A stretch of DNA of 64,000 nucleotides from Gimesia maris (lineage in GTDB: Bacteria; Planctomycetota; Planctomycetia; Planctomycetales; Planctomycetaceae), in assembly GCF_008298035.1 (NCBI RefSeq), contig NZ_CP042910.1, positions 6,510,001 through 6,574,000 on the forward strand. The letters are read 5' to 3'. A program made the translations under genes and the position numbers. Numbering within the stretch: position 1 is the first letter of the stretch; each line of letters begins with the position of its first letter. Below, one piece after another: positions 55,407-64,000 of this stretch. Below the pieces are notes generated by a model, which saw only the letters and a program-made list of their open reading frames with translations, ran no database searches and was not told the DNA's origin.

Positions 55407-58391
55407 ATGATTGCTCTTCCTCCATTCTTTGTTTCACGACTCTTTTGCCTGGCTCTCTTTCTGACAATTGCTGTCCCAACAACGCGCGCTGCACCTGATT
55501 TTAAAGAACAGGTCGCCCCGATCCTGCAGCAGCACTGCATTCGCTGTCATAACGACAGCACAAAGGATGGCGGTCTCTCGCTGGAGACGATACAGAGTGC
55601 TCTGAAAGGAGGCGATAATGGACGCATCCTGACCCCCGGCGTCGCGGAGGAAAGTCTACTACTCGATTATGTCGCAGGCCCCGAACCGGAGATGCCCAAA
55701 AAGGGGGAACCGCTCAACGAAACGGAAATTGGAATACTTCGCAACTGGATCAAAGCTGGTGCCGTCTGGCCTGCGGAGCATCGAATTCAGGAAGCCCAGC
55801 TCAATGACCATGACTGGTGGTCTTTTCGACCGTTATCACAACCGGCTCTGCCTGAGTTGCCCGACAAAGAACAAAAGCAGGTCCGCACCCCCGTCGATGC
55901 CTTTCTGCTGGCCAGACTTCGCCAGGCAGGGCTGAATTATTCCCCCCCCGCTGACCGTCGTACGCTGATCCGCCGCATCTATTTCGACCTGATCGGACTT
56001 CCTCCCACACCGGAAGAAATCGAACAGTTTGTCAAAGACACCGATCCGCGTGCTTACGAGCGACTCGTCGACCGACTGCTGGCTTCCCCCCGTTACGGGG
56101 AGCGCTGGGCGCGGCACTGGCTGGATGTGGTTCATTACGCGGACACACATGGGTACGACAAAGACAAACTCCGCGAAAACGCCTGGCCTTATCGGGATTA
56201 CGTCATCCGCTCACTGAATGAAGACCGGCCATATGGGCAATTTATTCAGCAGCAGCTGGCCGGCGATCTCCTCAAACCCCACTCACCAGACGGCGTACCC
56301 GCGACCGGATTCATCGTCGCGGGCCCCTTCGACTGGGTCGGCCAGATTGAAATCAGCGAAAAACTGATCGAGAAAAAGATCACCCGTAACCTCGACCGCG
56401 ACGACATGGTCGCCACCGTCATGAACACCACCGTCAGTCTCACAGTTCAGTGTGCCCGCTGCCACAATCATAAGTTCGACCCGATCTCACAGGAAGACTA
56501 CTACGGCCTGCAGGCAGTCTTTGCCGGTATCGACCGGGCCGAGCGCAGCTATGACCCGGATCCTGAGACCGCTTCACGAAGAAGATCATTGCAGGCGTCG
56601 CTGGAAAAGTATCAGGGTGAGTATCAACGACTCGACACCAGAATCAGGAAACGAGGCGGCGCAGAACTGGAACGGCTGGAAGCGGAGATCAAACAGGCCA
56701 CGCTCGCCAAGCAGGGGCAGGGCAATCAATATGGATATCACAGCCTGATTGAAAAATCAGATAAAACTCCCAAATGGGTACAACTCAATTTCAAACAGCC
56801 GTTGACAGTTGAGAAAATCACATTAATCCCGGCCCTCGACAATCACAATAATATCGGAGCGGGCTTCGGTTTTCCTCGGCGTTTCAAACTGGAGGTCTCA
56901 GAGACCAGTGACTTCCAGTCGGCAACCGTCATCGCAGATCATACTCAGCAGGACTTCCCCAACCCGAAATCCCGCCACATTGATGTCGATCTGAAACCGC
57001 AGAATATTCAATACTTGAGAATGACAGCGACAAAACTCGCCCCCCGCTCAAACGATTTCATTTTTGCTCTAGGGGAAATTCAGGTTTTTGCCCCGGATGG
57101 TAATAATCTGGCACAGCAGGCACAATTGACGTCTCTGGACTCAATCGAAGCTCATCCGCGCTGGGCTCGCAAAAATCTGGTTGACGGCAAATACTATCAG
57201 AGTCTCAACTTTAATACAGATATCACAGAACTCAAACAGCAACGGGATGAGCTCCTTGCCAGCCTGACCTCGGCAGATGAAAAGAAGTTACTCAGTCAAT
57301 TGTCCGGTAAAATCAAACTGACACAGGCCAATCTTGATCAACTGCCGGATCCACAGCAAGTCTTTGCAGCGACCACCGATTTCCCCGCCAAAGGAAATTT
57401 CCGACCGACGGAAGGCCAGCCACGTCCTGTGTATCTGCTAAGTCGAGGAAGTGAAAAAGCACCAATCCGGCAAGTCACTGCTTCCGCCCCGAATCTGATC
57501 GACGAACTCAACGGTGACTTTCAGTTGAAGGATCCAGACAACGAAGCAACCCGTCGCCTGGCACTGGCCCGATGGATTACCAGTCATGACAACCCGCTCA
57601 CGTGGCGTTCCATTGTGAACCGTGTCTGGCTCTATCATTTCGGTAAAGCCATCGTCGACACACCGAATGACTTTGGCAAAATGGGAGCCAAACCTACACA
57701 TCCGGAATTGCTTGACTACCTGGCCAGTCGCTTCCGTGATGAAGGTCAGTCTCTCAAAGATCTGCATCGACTCATCGTCTTAAGCACCGCCTATCGGCAA
57801 TCATCACGCACCAGTCCAAAAGGGAATCAGCTTGACGGCGATAACCGTCTGCTCTGGCGCATGAACCGCCGCAAACTGGAAGCAGAAGCCCTCCGCGATT
57901 CCGTCCTGCAGATCAGTGGAAAACTGGATCTCGAAATGTATGGACCGGGTGACCGACTGTTTGTACTGGAAAAGCCACAGCATTCCCCTCATTATCTCTA
58001 TCAAAAGTATGATCCCACGACAGCAGAAAAACATCGTCGCTCTATTTATCGGTTCATCGTCCGTTCAGTTCCCGACCCGTTTATGGAATCGCTGGATTGT
58101 GCGGACCCTTCGCAGATCACTCCCAAACGCATTGAAACCTTGACCGCACTCCAGGCGCTCTCACTGTTAAACGACCAGTTTATGATCGGCATGTCAGTCT
58201 TTTTTGCAGAGCATATCAAGGCGCAGTCAGACGAATTGTCGACACAAATCAGTCAGGCATTTCAAACAGCGCTGGGCAGGTCACCAGAGCCGGATGAACT
58301 GAAAATTCTAAAAACGATCGGCGAACAGCACGGACTGAAAAATGTCTGTCGCCTGATTTTGAACAGCAACGAATTTATCTTTATTGATTAA
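55407..58391 (+). CDS. PSC1/DUF1549/DUF1553 protein with an inserted beta-sandwich
   Basis: A 994-aa exported protein: signal peptide (1-28), PSC1 cytochrome-c-like domain with CIRCH at 44-48, DUF1549 (LIRRIYFDLIGLPPTPEEIE, HYADTHGYDKDK) and DUF1553 (LARWITSHDNPLTWRSIVNR, TALGRSPEPDELKIL). Between them is a charged helix (about 390-430) and a discoidin/F5-8C-like segment at about 445-570 (WVQLNFKQPLTVEKITLIPA, YLRMTATKL). This insertion is absent from the gene at 23851. DUF1501 follows 24 bp later. Confidence 0.92.
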   Translation: MIALPPFFVSRLFCLALFLTIAVPTTRAAPDFKEQVAPILQQHCIRCHNDSTKDGGLSLETIQSALKGGDNGRILTPGVAEESLLLDYVAGPEPEMPKKGEPLNETEIGILRNWIKAGAVWPAEHRIQEAQLNDHDWWSFRPLSQPALPELPDKEQKQVRTPVDAFLLARLRQAGLNYSPPADRRTLIRRIYFDLIGLPPTPEEIEQFVKDTDPRAYERLVDRLLASPRYGERWARHWLDVVHYADTHGYDKDKLRENAWPYRDYVIRSLNEDRPYGQFIQQQLAGDLLKPHSPDGVPATGFIVAGPFDWVGQIEISEKLIEKKITRNLDRDDMVATVMNTTVSLTVQCARCHNHKFDPISQEDYYGLQAVFAGIDRAERSYDPDPETASRRRSLQASLEKYQGEYQRLDTRIRKRGGAELERLEAEIKQATLAKQGQGNQYGYHSLIEKSDKTPKWVQLNFKQPLTVEKITLIPALDNHNNIGAGFGFPRRFKLEVSETSDFQSATVIADHTQQDFPNPKSRHIDVDLKPQNIQYLRMTATKLAPRSNDFIFALGEIQVFAPDGNNLAQQAQLTSLDSIEAHPRWARKNLVDGKYYQSLNFNTDITELKQQRDELLASLTSADEKKLLSQLSGKIKLTQANLDQLPDPQQVFAATTDFPAKGNFRPTEGQPRPVYLLSRGSEKAPIRQVTASAPNLIDELNGDFQLKDPDNEATRRLALARWITSHDNPLTWRSIVNRVWLYHFGKAIVDTPNDFGKMGAKPTHPELLDYLASRFRDEGQSLKDLHRLIVLSTAYRQSSRTSPKGNQLDGDNRLLWRMNRRKLEAEALRDSVLQISGKLDLEMYGPGDRLFVLEKPQHSPHYLYQKYDPTTAEKHRRSIYRFIVRSVPDPFMESLDCADPSQITPKRIETLTALQALSLLNDQFMIGMSVFFAEHIKAQSDELSTQISQAFQTALGRSPEPDELKILKTIGEQHGLKNVCRLILNSNEFIFID

Positions 58392-58414
58392 TCAAACACG
58401 CAGAAAGTGATCTC

Positions 58415-59863
58415 ATGGATCGTCGAGAGTTTCTGATGTCCGCCGGCGGTGGCCTGGGAGGAATTGCCCTGGCTTCGCTGTTGCAAAATGACCAACTGCT
58501 GGCAACCCCTCAGACCAGCAGCCAGATACTGCATCACCCGCCAAAAGCGAAGCGTGTAGTCCAGCTTTACATGTCGGGTGCCGCCAGTCAATGTGACACA
58601 TTTGACTACAAACCGGAACTGATTAAAGAGAATGGCAACAACTGGGATCCCGGCGAACAGGTACAGCTCTTTCAGTCTTCACCGGGCAAAACCATGCAGG
58701 CTCCCTGGAAGTGGAAACAGTATGGTCAATCTGGCAAGTGGCTGAATGAATGCGTCGCACCACTGGGAGACTGCGTCGACGATATGGCTTTCATTCACAA
58801 TATGGTCAGTAAGTCGAATGTGCATGGTCCCGCAACATTCATGCAGGCCACCGGATTCATTCTGCCTGGATTTCCCGGCATGGGTGCCTGGATCAGCTAC
58901 GGTCTCGGCAGCATGACCGATAACCTGCCCACGTTCGTAGTTTTGCCCGACCCACGCGGTTTTGCTCCCAATGGAGCCGCAAACTGGTCAGCTGGTTTTT
59001 TACCCGCCAGTAACCAGGGAACCATGATTCGTCCGAATTCCAAAACCCCCATCTCCAATTTGTTTCCCCCTGAAAATGACTTTATCACCCGAAAAAGTGA
59101 CCGCGATGTTTTACATGCGCTCAAACAGCTCAATCAGAAACACGAGCAGCAGCGCACGGGGGATTCTCGACTGAATGCGCGGATTCAATCCTATGAACTC
59201 GCCGCCAAAATGCAGCTGCAGGCACCCGAAGTCCTTGATCTTTCCGGCGAAACAAAAAGCACACTTCAGATGTACGGCCTCGATACCGTTGACTTCGCAG
59301 TACAGGAAGGCATCAGCGAAGCTGCAGAGATCGCTTATTTCGGCAGAAACTGCCTGGTGGCCCGTCGCATGCTGGAACAGGGAGTCCGGTTCGTGCAGAT
59401 CTGGTCCGGAGCAGACAATGGCCATCCCCGCCGCAACTGGGATTCGCACGAAGATATCAAACGTGATCACTGGCCCCTAGGGCGGGGCATGTCCATCGGA
59501 GCATCTGCGTTGATCAAGGATCTGAAACAGCGAGGCATGCTCAATGATACCATCATTCTCTGGACAACGGAATTTGGCAGAATGCCCTGCAGTCAAGGCA
59601 GCAAAGGGCGCGATCATAATCCGTTTGTCTTCACTAACTGGCTGGCCGGGGGCGGCATCAAAGGGGGCACGACTCACGGTGAATCGGATCAATGGTCGTT
59701 CAAACCCGCTGACCCGGCGAACCCCACGATGTGTTATGACGTGCACGCGACAATCTTACATCAACTCGGCATTGATCATGAAAAACTGACCTTCCGACAA
59801 AACGGTATTGATCGTCGCCTGACCGATGTGCACGGACATGTGATCAAAGACATCCTTTCATAA
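58415..59863 (+). CDS. DUF1501 protein
   Basis: A 482-aa DUF1501 family member, homologous over its length with the gene at 26242. It begins MDRREFLMSAGGGLGGIALA, a twin-arginine-type signal. Blocks include CDTFDYKPELIKEN, NMVSKSNVHGPATFMQATG and LWTTEFGRMP. It is probably exported and works with the PSC1/DUF1549/DUF1553 protein encoded just upstream. Its enzymatic activity is not known. Confidence 0.92.
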   Translation: MDRREFLMSAGGGLGGIALASLLQNDQLLATPQTSSQILHHPPKAKRVVQLYMSGAASQCDTFDYKPELIKENGNNWDPGEQVQLFQSSPGKTMQAPWKWKQYGQSGKWLNECVAPLGDCVDDMAFIHNMVSKSNVHGPATFMQATGFILPGFPGMGAWISYGLGSMTDNLPTFVVLPDPRGFAPNGAANWSAGFLPASNQGTMIRPNSKTPISNLFPPENDFITRKSDRDVLHALKQLNQKHEQQRTGDSRLNARIQSYELAAKMQLQAPEVLDLSGETKSTLQMYGLDTVDFAVQEGISEAAEIAYFGRNCLVARRMLEQGVRFVQIWSGADNGHPRRNWDSHEDIKRDHWPLGRGMSIGASALIKDLKQRGMLNDTIILWTTEFGRMPCSQGSKGRDHNPFVFTNWLAGGGIKGGTTHGESDQWSFKPADPANPTMCYDVHATILHQLGIDHEKLTFRQNGIDRRLTDVHGHVIKDILS

Positions 59864-59911
59864 CAAGACCGGGCAATCACAACTGCTGCACTTCTCTCAG
59901 GTCAACAATAC

Positions 59912-59947
59912 AAAAAACGAGTGACTGGTTCAGAACCAGCCACTCGC
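59912..59947 (-). terminator. Intrinsic terminator of the DUF1559 gene (minus strand)
   Basis: On the minus strand GAGTGGCTGGTT and AACCAGTCACTC form a 12-bp stem with one G-U or mismatch and a 3-nt loop, followed by six T after one base. It lies 38 bp past the stop of the gene at 59985 and could also end the DUF1501 transcript from the other side. Confidence 0.85.
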
Positions 59948-59984
59948 GTTTTACATTAGTCACAGTAAAATCGAAGCTTCGAGC

Positions 59985-61124
59985 TTATTCGAAGTTTCCT
60001 TTGGTCAGCTGTGCATCCAGCCAGGGGCCAGAGAAGCACTCAGAAGGACGCAGTTCTACAGTGCCATCTGTGTATCCTGATCCGGTACCAGAAGCGGGGA
60101 AACCGGGATTCAGGAAGCCATCGCCATTCAGGTCAACGATTGCTTTCACGCTGCCGTCAGCCATCAGGATGTTGCAGATTTTATTGCGGCCACGACCATG
60201 CCATGCAAACCAGTCGCGTGAATCCTGTAACCACAAGCTTCCGTCAACTCCAGGGGTACCAGTTCGGTTCGGGTCAGGCAGTTCGGCAGGAGTGGCGTTG
60301 ACCACATTAGTACCACCTGGCATCAGAGCGACTTTAGTTCCATCCCATGTTCCGGGACCATCGTTAAATGATTCTGCCAGACGTTCACCCGAATCAAGAA
60401 AACCAGGTATCGAGTGACTCAACACAGCTTCGCCCACATCACCAGGAGCACCACAACCCATGAAAGAAACTGCTGAAGAGGCAACTCGGGAAGAATCCAG
60501 ACGACGAATCGTCAAGGGTCCAAGTGAACCGCCAAATCCCTTCAGACCTGATGCAGTGACACCAGCAGTCGTTTTCGGGCCGGAGCGGACCAGGAACCAG
60601 CTGGATGCGTAGTTCGTTCCATATCCGTCTTCCAGCAACTTGGCAACCTGAAGAAGACGTGCATCTGTTCCTTCTGTTCCACTGGTCCAGGTGGCACAAA
60701 TACCTTCGCTCAAGCGAGCAATCGGTGCAGAGTCTTTGTTACTGGTGTTAGCAACACCAATCATGTCGTTCAGTTTTTCAGATCCCAGCAGAGTGGAGGA
60801 GGGGCACAGCATCTTCTGAGGAAGACCGGCACCACTGTTAACCATGTCAGCAACCCAACCCCAGGTGTCAGGACATCCATCACGACGGAAGTCATAAGCA
60901 CCGGTGCAATAACGACCACTGGGGTCTGTTGATGCGAAAGAGTGCATGGAGAGACCGAACTGACGCAAGTTACTTTTGCACTGTGAAGACCGTGCAGATT
61001 CCCGAGCTGCGAATACTGCTGGAATCAGCAGAGCAGCCAGTAAAGCGATGATCGAGATCACCACCAGAAGTTCGATCAGGGTAAAACCTGATCGTTTTGT
61101 GTTATGAGCACGTGATTTTTGCAT
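59985..61124 (-). CDS. DUF1559 pseudopilin-like protein
   Basis: A 379-aa member of the DUF1559 family. The prepilin-like leader [20 protein letters not shown] at about 14-33 is followed by [20 protein letters not shown]. The C-terminal block is [20 protein letters not shown], a relaxed version of the H-x9-DG motif. It probably inserts in the envelope after prepilin-type processing. AGGAAA lies 5 bp before the ATG. It is monocistronic on the minus strand. Confidence 0.93.
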   Translation of the reverse strand: MQKSRAHNTKRSGFTLIELLVVISIIALLAALLIPAVFAARESARSSQCKSNLRQFGLSMHSFASTDPSGRYCTGAYDFRRDGCPDTWGWVADMVNSGAGLPQKMLCPSSTLLGSEKLNDMIGVANTSNKDSAPIARLSEGICATWTSGTEGTDARLLQVAKLLEDGYGTNYASSWFLVRSGPKTTAGVTASGLKGFGGSLGPLTIRRLDSSRVASSAVSFMGCGAPGDVGEAVLSHSIPGFLDSGERLAESFNDGPGTWDGTKVALMPGGTNVVNATPAELPDPNRTGTPGVDGSLWLQDSRDWFAWHGRGRNKICNILMADGSVKAIVDLNGDGFLNPGFPASGTGSGYTDGTVELRPSECFSGPWLDAQLTKGNFE

Positions 61125-61552
61125 TGTGTTTCCTGTTTTTGAAAAAGTGTTTTGTACAGTTTTACGCGAACAATGAAGGCTTAAGACAATTAAATTTGAT
61201 TTTGAAAGAAACAGGCCATCCCCATCAGTTTGGCACTGGATGTATGAAACTGAACTGCTCCCCCCCTTGACTTTTTTTGACTCACTCAGATTTCTTAAAA
61301 TTCACTCACTTCGAATTCGATTTACAATTTGTATCTGAAAAATAGTTTGCCGGCTGTGTTTCTCAGATGGTCATACGGTATCGTGCTACTGTGAAGTTTT
61401 TTCCCCCCGTTACGTTAAGAAGAAATGAATAATGTGTAGCAAAATCGATCAAAACGCACCTTTTATTAGTGTTTCATGAATATACAGTTAGACTTCTGCA
61501 GAGAGCTTCATAAAAATGTGTTGCGTTTCATTCCGCCTGACTGAGACAAAAC

Positions 61553-61582
61553 TTGAATTTCTCCCTGCCACATTCGTATAAT
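61553..61582 (+). promoter_or_regulatory. Sigma-70-like promoter for the third PSC1 gene
   Basis: TTGAAT (4 of 6) is followed after 18 bp by a perfect TATAAT. The expected start near 61589 would give a leader of about 270 nt containing the inverted repeats at 61598-61625 and 61669-61686. Confidence 0.55.
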
Positions 61583-61597
61583 CACAGAAGAGATCTC

Positions 61598-61625
61598 AGG
61601 AATCGGCATGAGTAACCCGATTCCT
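61598..61625 (+). promoter_or_regulatory. 9-bp inverted repeat in the leader of the PSC1 gene
   Basis: AGGAATCGG and CCGATTCCT are perfectly complementary over a 10-nt loop, about 10 nt after the predicted transcription start. A second 7-bp stem (CCACTTT/AAAGTGG) is at 61669-61686. Neither has a T-run. The rest of the gap 61125-61859 has no gene. Confidence 0.5.
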
Positions 61626-61859
61626 AAGTCGCCTGCTCAAAAAGTGTTAGAACCACAATGAGCTACCCCCACTTTGAGGAAAGTGGCGGACCGGTATTCA
61701 CTCGTGTTTGATTTTGAGATTGAGAAATCATTCCGATTCACAGAAAATCCGGGTTTGCAGCCTGCCTGACCAGACTTCACGTTTTGTCAAAGCCGCCTCG
61801 CTTTTTTCCTGTAACGGTTCCGATTTCTGACCTTTCTCCGTAGACCGAAAGAGAAGATC

Positions 61860-64000
61860 ATGGTCGCTCGAACGATCAGCCTGTTCGCAGTATTCAGTGT
61901 CGCTGTCGCCTGCATTCTGTATCAAAACGTCGTGGCGGAAACTCCCCTCACTTCCGATCAACCCCTTGACTTTGCAACCGATATCCGACCTTTACTTTCC
62001 GATGCCTGTTTCTCATGTCATGGCCCTGATCCCGAACATCGGGAAGCAGATCTCAGGCTCGATTTGAAAGAAACAGTCTTTGCAAAGCACAATGGGCAGG
62101 CTCTGATCGTACCGGGTAAACCGGCTGACAGCCTGCTCTATCAACGTATGACTGCCTCGGATGAAAGCGAACGTATGCCGCCCGTTGATTCGGGAAAAAA
62201 ACTATCCCAATCTGACCTCGCAAAAATCCGAAAGTGGATTGAAGACGGCGCTCCCTGGGCTTCGCACTGGGCCTTTCAGACACCAGTGAAACCAGAATTA
62301 CCTGAAGTCAGACAACCAGAATTAATTCAAAACCCCATTGATGTATTCGTACTGGAAAAACTGGAACGGCAGCAGCTTTCATTCTCTGAACCAGCAGACC
62401 AGACAACGCTCCTGCGAAGGTTGAGTCTGGACCTGACTGGCCTTCCGCCACGCATTAAAGAGATCAATACATTTCTCTCCGACAAGAGTCCCGATGCGTA
62501 CCGGAAACAGGTTGCACGCCTGCTGGCCTCTCCTCATTATGGAGAGCGCTGGGGACGTCTCTGGCTTGATGCAGCCCGCTACGCCGATTCCAACGGTTAT
62601 GAAAAAGATGCCCCCCGCGAAGTCTGGCTTTATCGAGACTGGGTGATTGATGCCTTAAATGAGAACATGCCCTACAATCAGTTCGTCATTGAACAGGTCG
62701 CCGGTGATCAGCTTCCTCAGGCAACACAAGATCAGAAAATTGCCACCGGATTCATGCGCAATTCCATGCTCAATGAAGAAGGGGGTATCGACCCTGAAGA
62801 ATTTCGGATGGCTGCCATGTTTGACCGCATGGACACAATCGGAAAAAGTATTCTCGGATTGACCCTGCAATGCAGCCAGTGCCATTCGCATAAATACGAT
62901 CCGTTAACGCATGAAAATTACTATCAGATTTTTGCCTGTATCAACAACTCGTATGAAGCCAGCATGCGGGGATATACAGATGAAGAACAACAGCAGCGGG
63001 AAAAACTGTTGATCGAAATCAAGTCGATTGAACAGTCGCTTAAAAACACATCACCCGACTGGCCGCAACGCCTGGCTGCCTGGGAAAAACAGATACAGCA
63101 GAACCAACCAGTCTGGCATGTATTGAAACTGAAAAATATTGACAGCAACTCTCAGCGCTACTTTGAACAGCCCGATCATTCCATGCTGGCACAGGGTTAT
63201 GCACCATCCCGATTCACCTCAAACTTTGAAGCTGAGACCGACTCCTCCGAGATCACTGCCATCCGTCTGGAGCTGTTAAACCACCCCAATCTGCCAGCAG
63301 GAGGACCGGGTCGCGCCACATCCGGTTTGTGCGCTCTCACCGATATCAAGCTGTCTGTCGCAGATCTAAAGGCCCCCAAGCAGAAAACCAGCATCAAATT
63401 CGCAGAAGCCACCGCCGATTTCAGTAACCCTCGACTGCAGTTGCAGTATCCCTATGAAGACAAAAAAGGAGTCCGCGGGTTTACCGGACCTGTCAGTTAC
63501 GCGATTGATGGAGACAACTCAACCGCCTGGGGAATCGACGCGGGACCAGGGCGACAGAACCAGCCCCACGAAGCAGTCTTTCGCGCTGAAAAGCCATTCG
63601 GCTACCCGGAAGGCAGTAGATTAACCATCAGTCTTGTTCAGATGCATGGTGGCTGGAACAGTGACAATAATCAAACCATGAATCTCGGCCGCTTTCGCAT
63701 TTCCTGGAGTAATAGTCCGAATGCACACGCTGATCCGGTCCCTGATCGAGTCAGAGAAATTCTGACGATTCCCGATGCCGAACGAACCCCTCGACAACAG
63801 GCCCAGATCTTCAGCTATTGGCGAACAACAATCCCGGAATGGGCTGCGGAAAATAAGCGTATCGAAACCATCTGGAAACAGCATCCGGAAGGTACTACTC
63901 AGCTGGTTTACCAGGAACGTCCTCAGCCCCGGCAAACCCATCTGCTGGATCGTGGCGACTTCCTCAAACAAAAGCAGGTGGTGCAGCCAGGTGTGCCCGG
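61860..64000 (+). CDS. PSC1/DUF1549/DUF1553 protein (3' end outside window)
   Basis: Open from ATG at 61860 to the window end, 713 codons so far. The signal peptide spans about 1-27. The haem motif CFSCH is at 50-54 in LLSDACFSCHGPDPEH. DUF1549 follows (LLRRLSLDLTGLPPRIKEI, PHYGERWGRLWLDAARYADS), with a charged helix near 380-400. The start of DUF1553 is visible at the end (HLLDRGDFLK). AGAGAAG precedes the ATG. This is the third such gene in the window. A DUF1501 partner would be expected just downstream. Confidence 0.93.
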   Translation, partial: MVARTISLFAVFSVAVACILYQNVVAETPLTSDQPLDFATDIRPLLSDACFSCHGPDPEHREADLRLDLKETVFAKHNGQALIVPGKPADSLLYQRMTASDESERMPPVDSGKKLSQSDLAKIRKWIEDGAPWASHWAFQTPVKPELPEVRQPELIQNPIDVFVLEKLERQQLSFSEPADQTTLLRRLSLDLTGLPPRIKEINTFLSDKSPDAYRKQVARLLASPHYGERWGRLWLDAARYADSNGYEKDAPREVWLYRDWVIDALNENMPYNQFVIEQVAGDQLPQATQDQKIATGFMRNSMLNEEGGIDPEEFRMAAMFDRMDTIGKSILGLTLQCSQCHSHKYDPLTHENYYQIFACINNSYEASMRGYTDEEQQQREKLLIEIKSIEQSLKNTSPDWPQRLAAWEKQIQQNQPVWHVLKLKNIDSNSQRYFEQPDHSMLAQGYAPSRFTSNFEAETDSSEITAIRLELLNHPNLPAGGPGRATSGLCALTDIKLSVADLKAPKQKTSIKFAEATADFSNPRLQLQYPYEDKKGVRGFTGPVSYAIDGDNSTAWGIDAGPGRQNQPHEAVFRAEKPFGYPEGSRLTISLVQMHGGWNSDNNQTMNLGRFRISWSNSPNAHADPVPDRVREILTIPDAERTPRQQAQIFSYWRTTIPEWAAENKRIETIWKQHPEGTTQLVYQERPQPRQTHLLDRGDFLKQKQVVQPGVP

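Noticed and set aside
1..64000. tRNA, rRNA, CRISPR, insertion sequence, prophage or integron features
   Set aside because: I looked through all gaps on both strands and found no cloverleaf, rRNA-like block, spacer array, transposase or integrase.

Overview
The window is a chromosomal segment of a planctomycete, most like the Gimesia/Planctomyces lineage. The lineage call rests on gene content: three genes coding for a planctomycete cytochrome c domain plus DUF1549/DUF1553, two DUF1501 genes, two DUF1559 pseudopilin-like genes with prepilin leaders, a DUF1080 protein, an ECF sigma factor paired with a FecR/LamG protein, and DUF1570-type metalloproteases. Base composition looks close to half G+C and even along the window. 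I see no rRNA, tRNA, CRISPR array, insertion sequence, integrase or phage gene, so this reads as core chromosome with lineage-specific surface genes rather than an island.

Layout. 1-4.9 kb: the end of groEL, then dnaJ, grpE, a FmdB-type zinc ribbon, yacG, an EamA transporter and a gamma carbonic anhydrase. 5-9 kb: a Tat-exported Gfo/Idh/MocA protein, an EF-hand protein and a PQQ-type beta-propeller protein. 9-12 kb: yjbQ and aroC on the minus strand, DUF1614, and a TlpA-like lipoprotein. 12-17.4 kb: TauE, a glutaminyl-cyclase-like M28 protein, cydAB and a small membrane protein. 17.4-23.5 kb (minus): sulfotransferase, xylulokinase, DUF1080, SDR and threonine dehydratase. 23.8-27.7 kb: a PSC1/DUF1549/DUF1553 gene with a frameshift near its end, 4 bp from a DUF1501 gene. 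27.8-30 kb (minus): purB and a DtxR/MntR-type regulator. 30.4-33.1 kb: an SLBB-like membrane protein overlapping a divergent actin/MreB-fold protein. 33-38 kb: a DUF1570 protease, an unknown secreted protein, sufE, an Mrp ATPase and a degenerate receiver protein. 38.6-43.4 kb: a Cys/Pro repeat protein with structured leader and trailer, a DUF427 protein, a YkgJ-type Cys-cluster protein and an Asn/Gln/Pro-rich lipoprotein. 44-47.4 kb: sufS, a cold-shock gene and a secreted zincin. 47.5-51.2 kb: two leucine-rich-repeat proteins, a small membrane protein and an MFS transporter. 51.2-64 kb: the ECF sigma plus FecR/LamG operon, divergent from DUF1559, a lipoprotein, PSC1/DUF1549/DUF1553 and DUF1501; then a second DUF1559 gene and a third PSC1/DUF1549 gene cut by the window end.

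The strongest candidates for something undescribed are the SLBB plus divergent actin-fold gene pair (30358-33134) and the Cys/Pro repeat protein with its putative RNA structures (38389-39373). The sigma/FecR-LamG module facing a pseudopilin, lipoprotein, PSC1 and DUF1501 gene row is a good candidate regulatory unit. All function calls come from reading protein motifs by eye; no database search was run.
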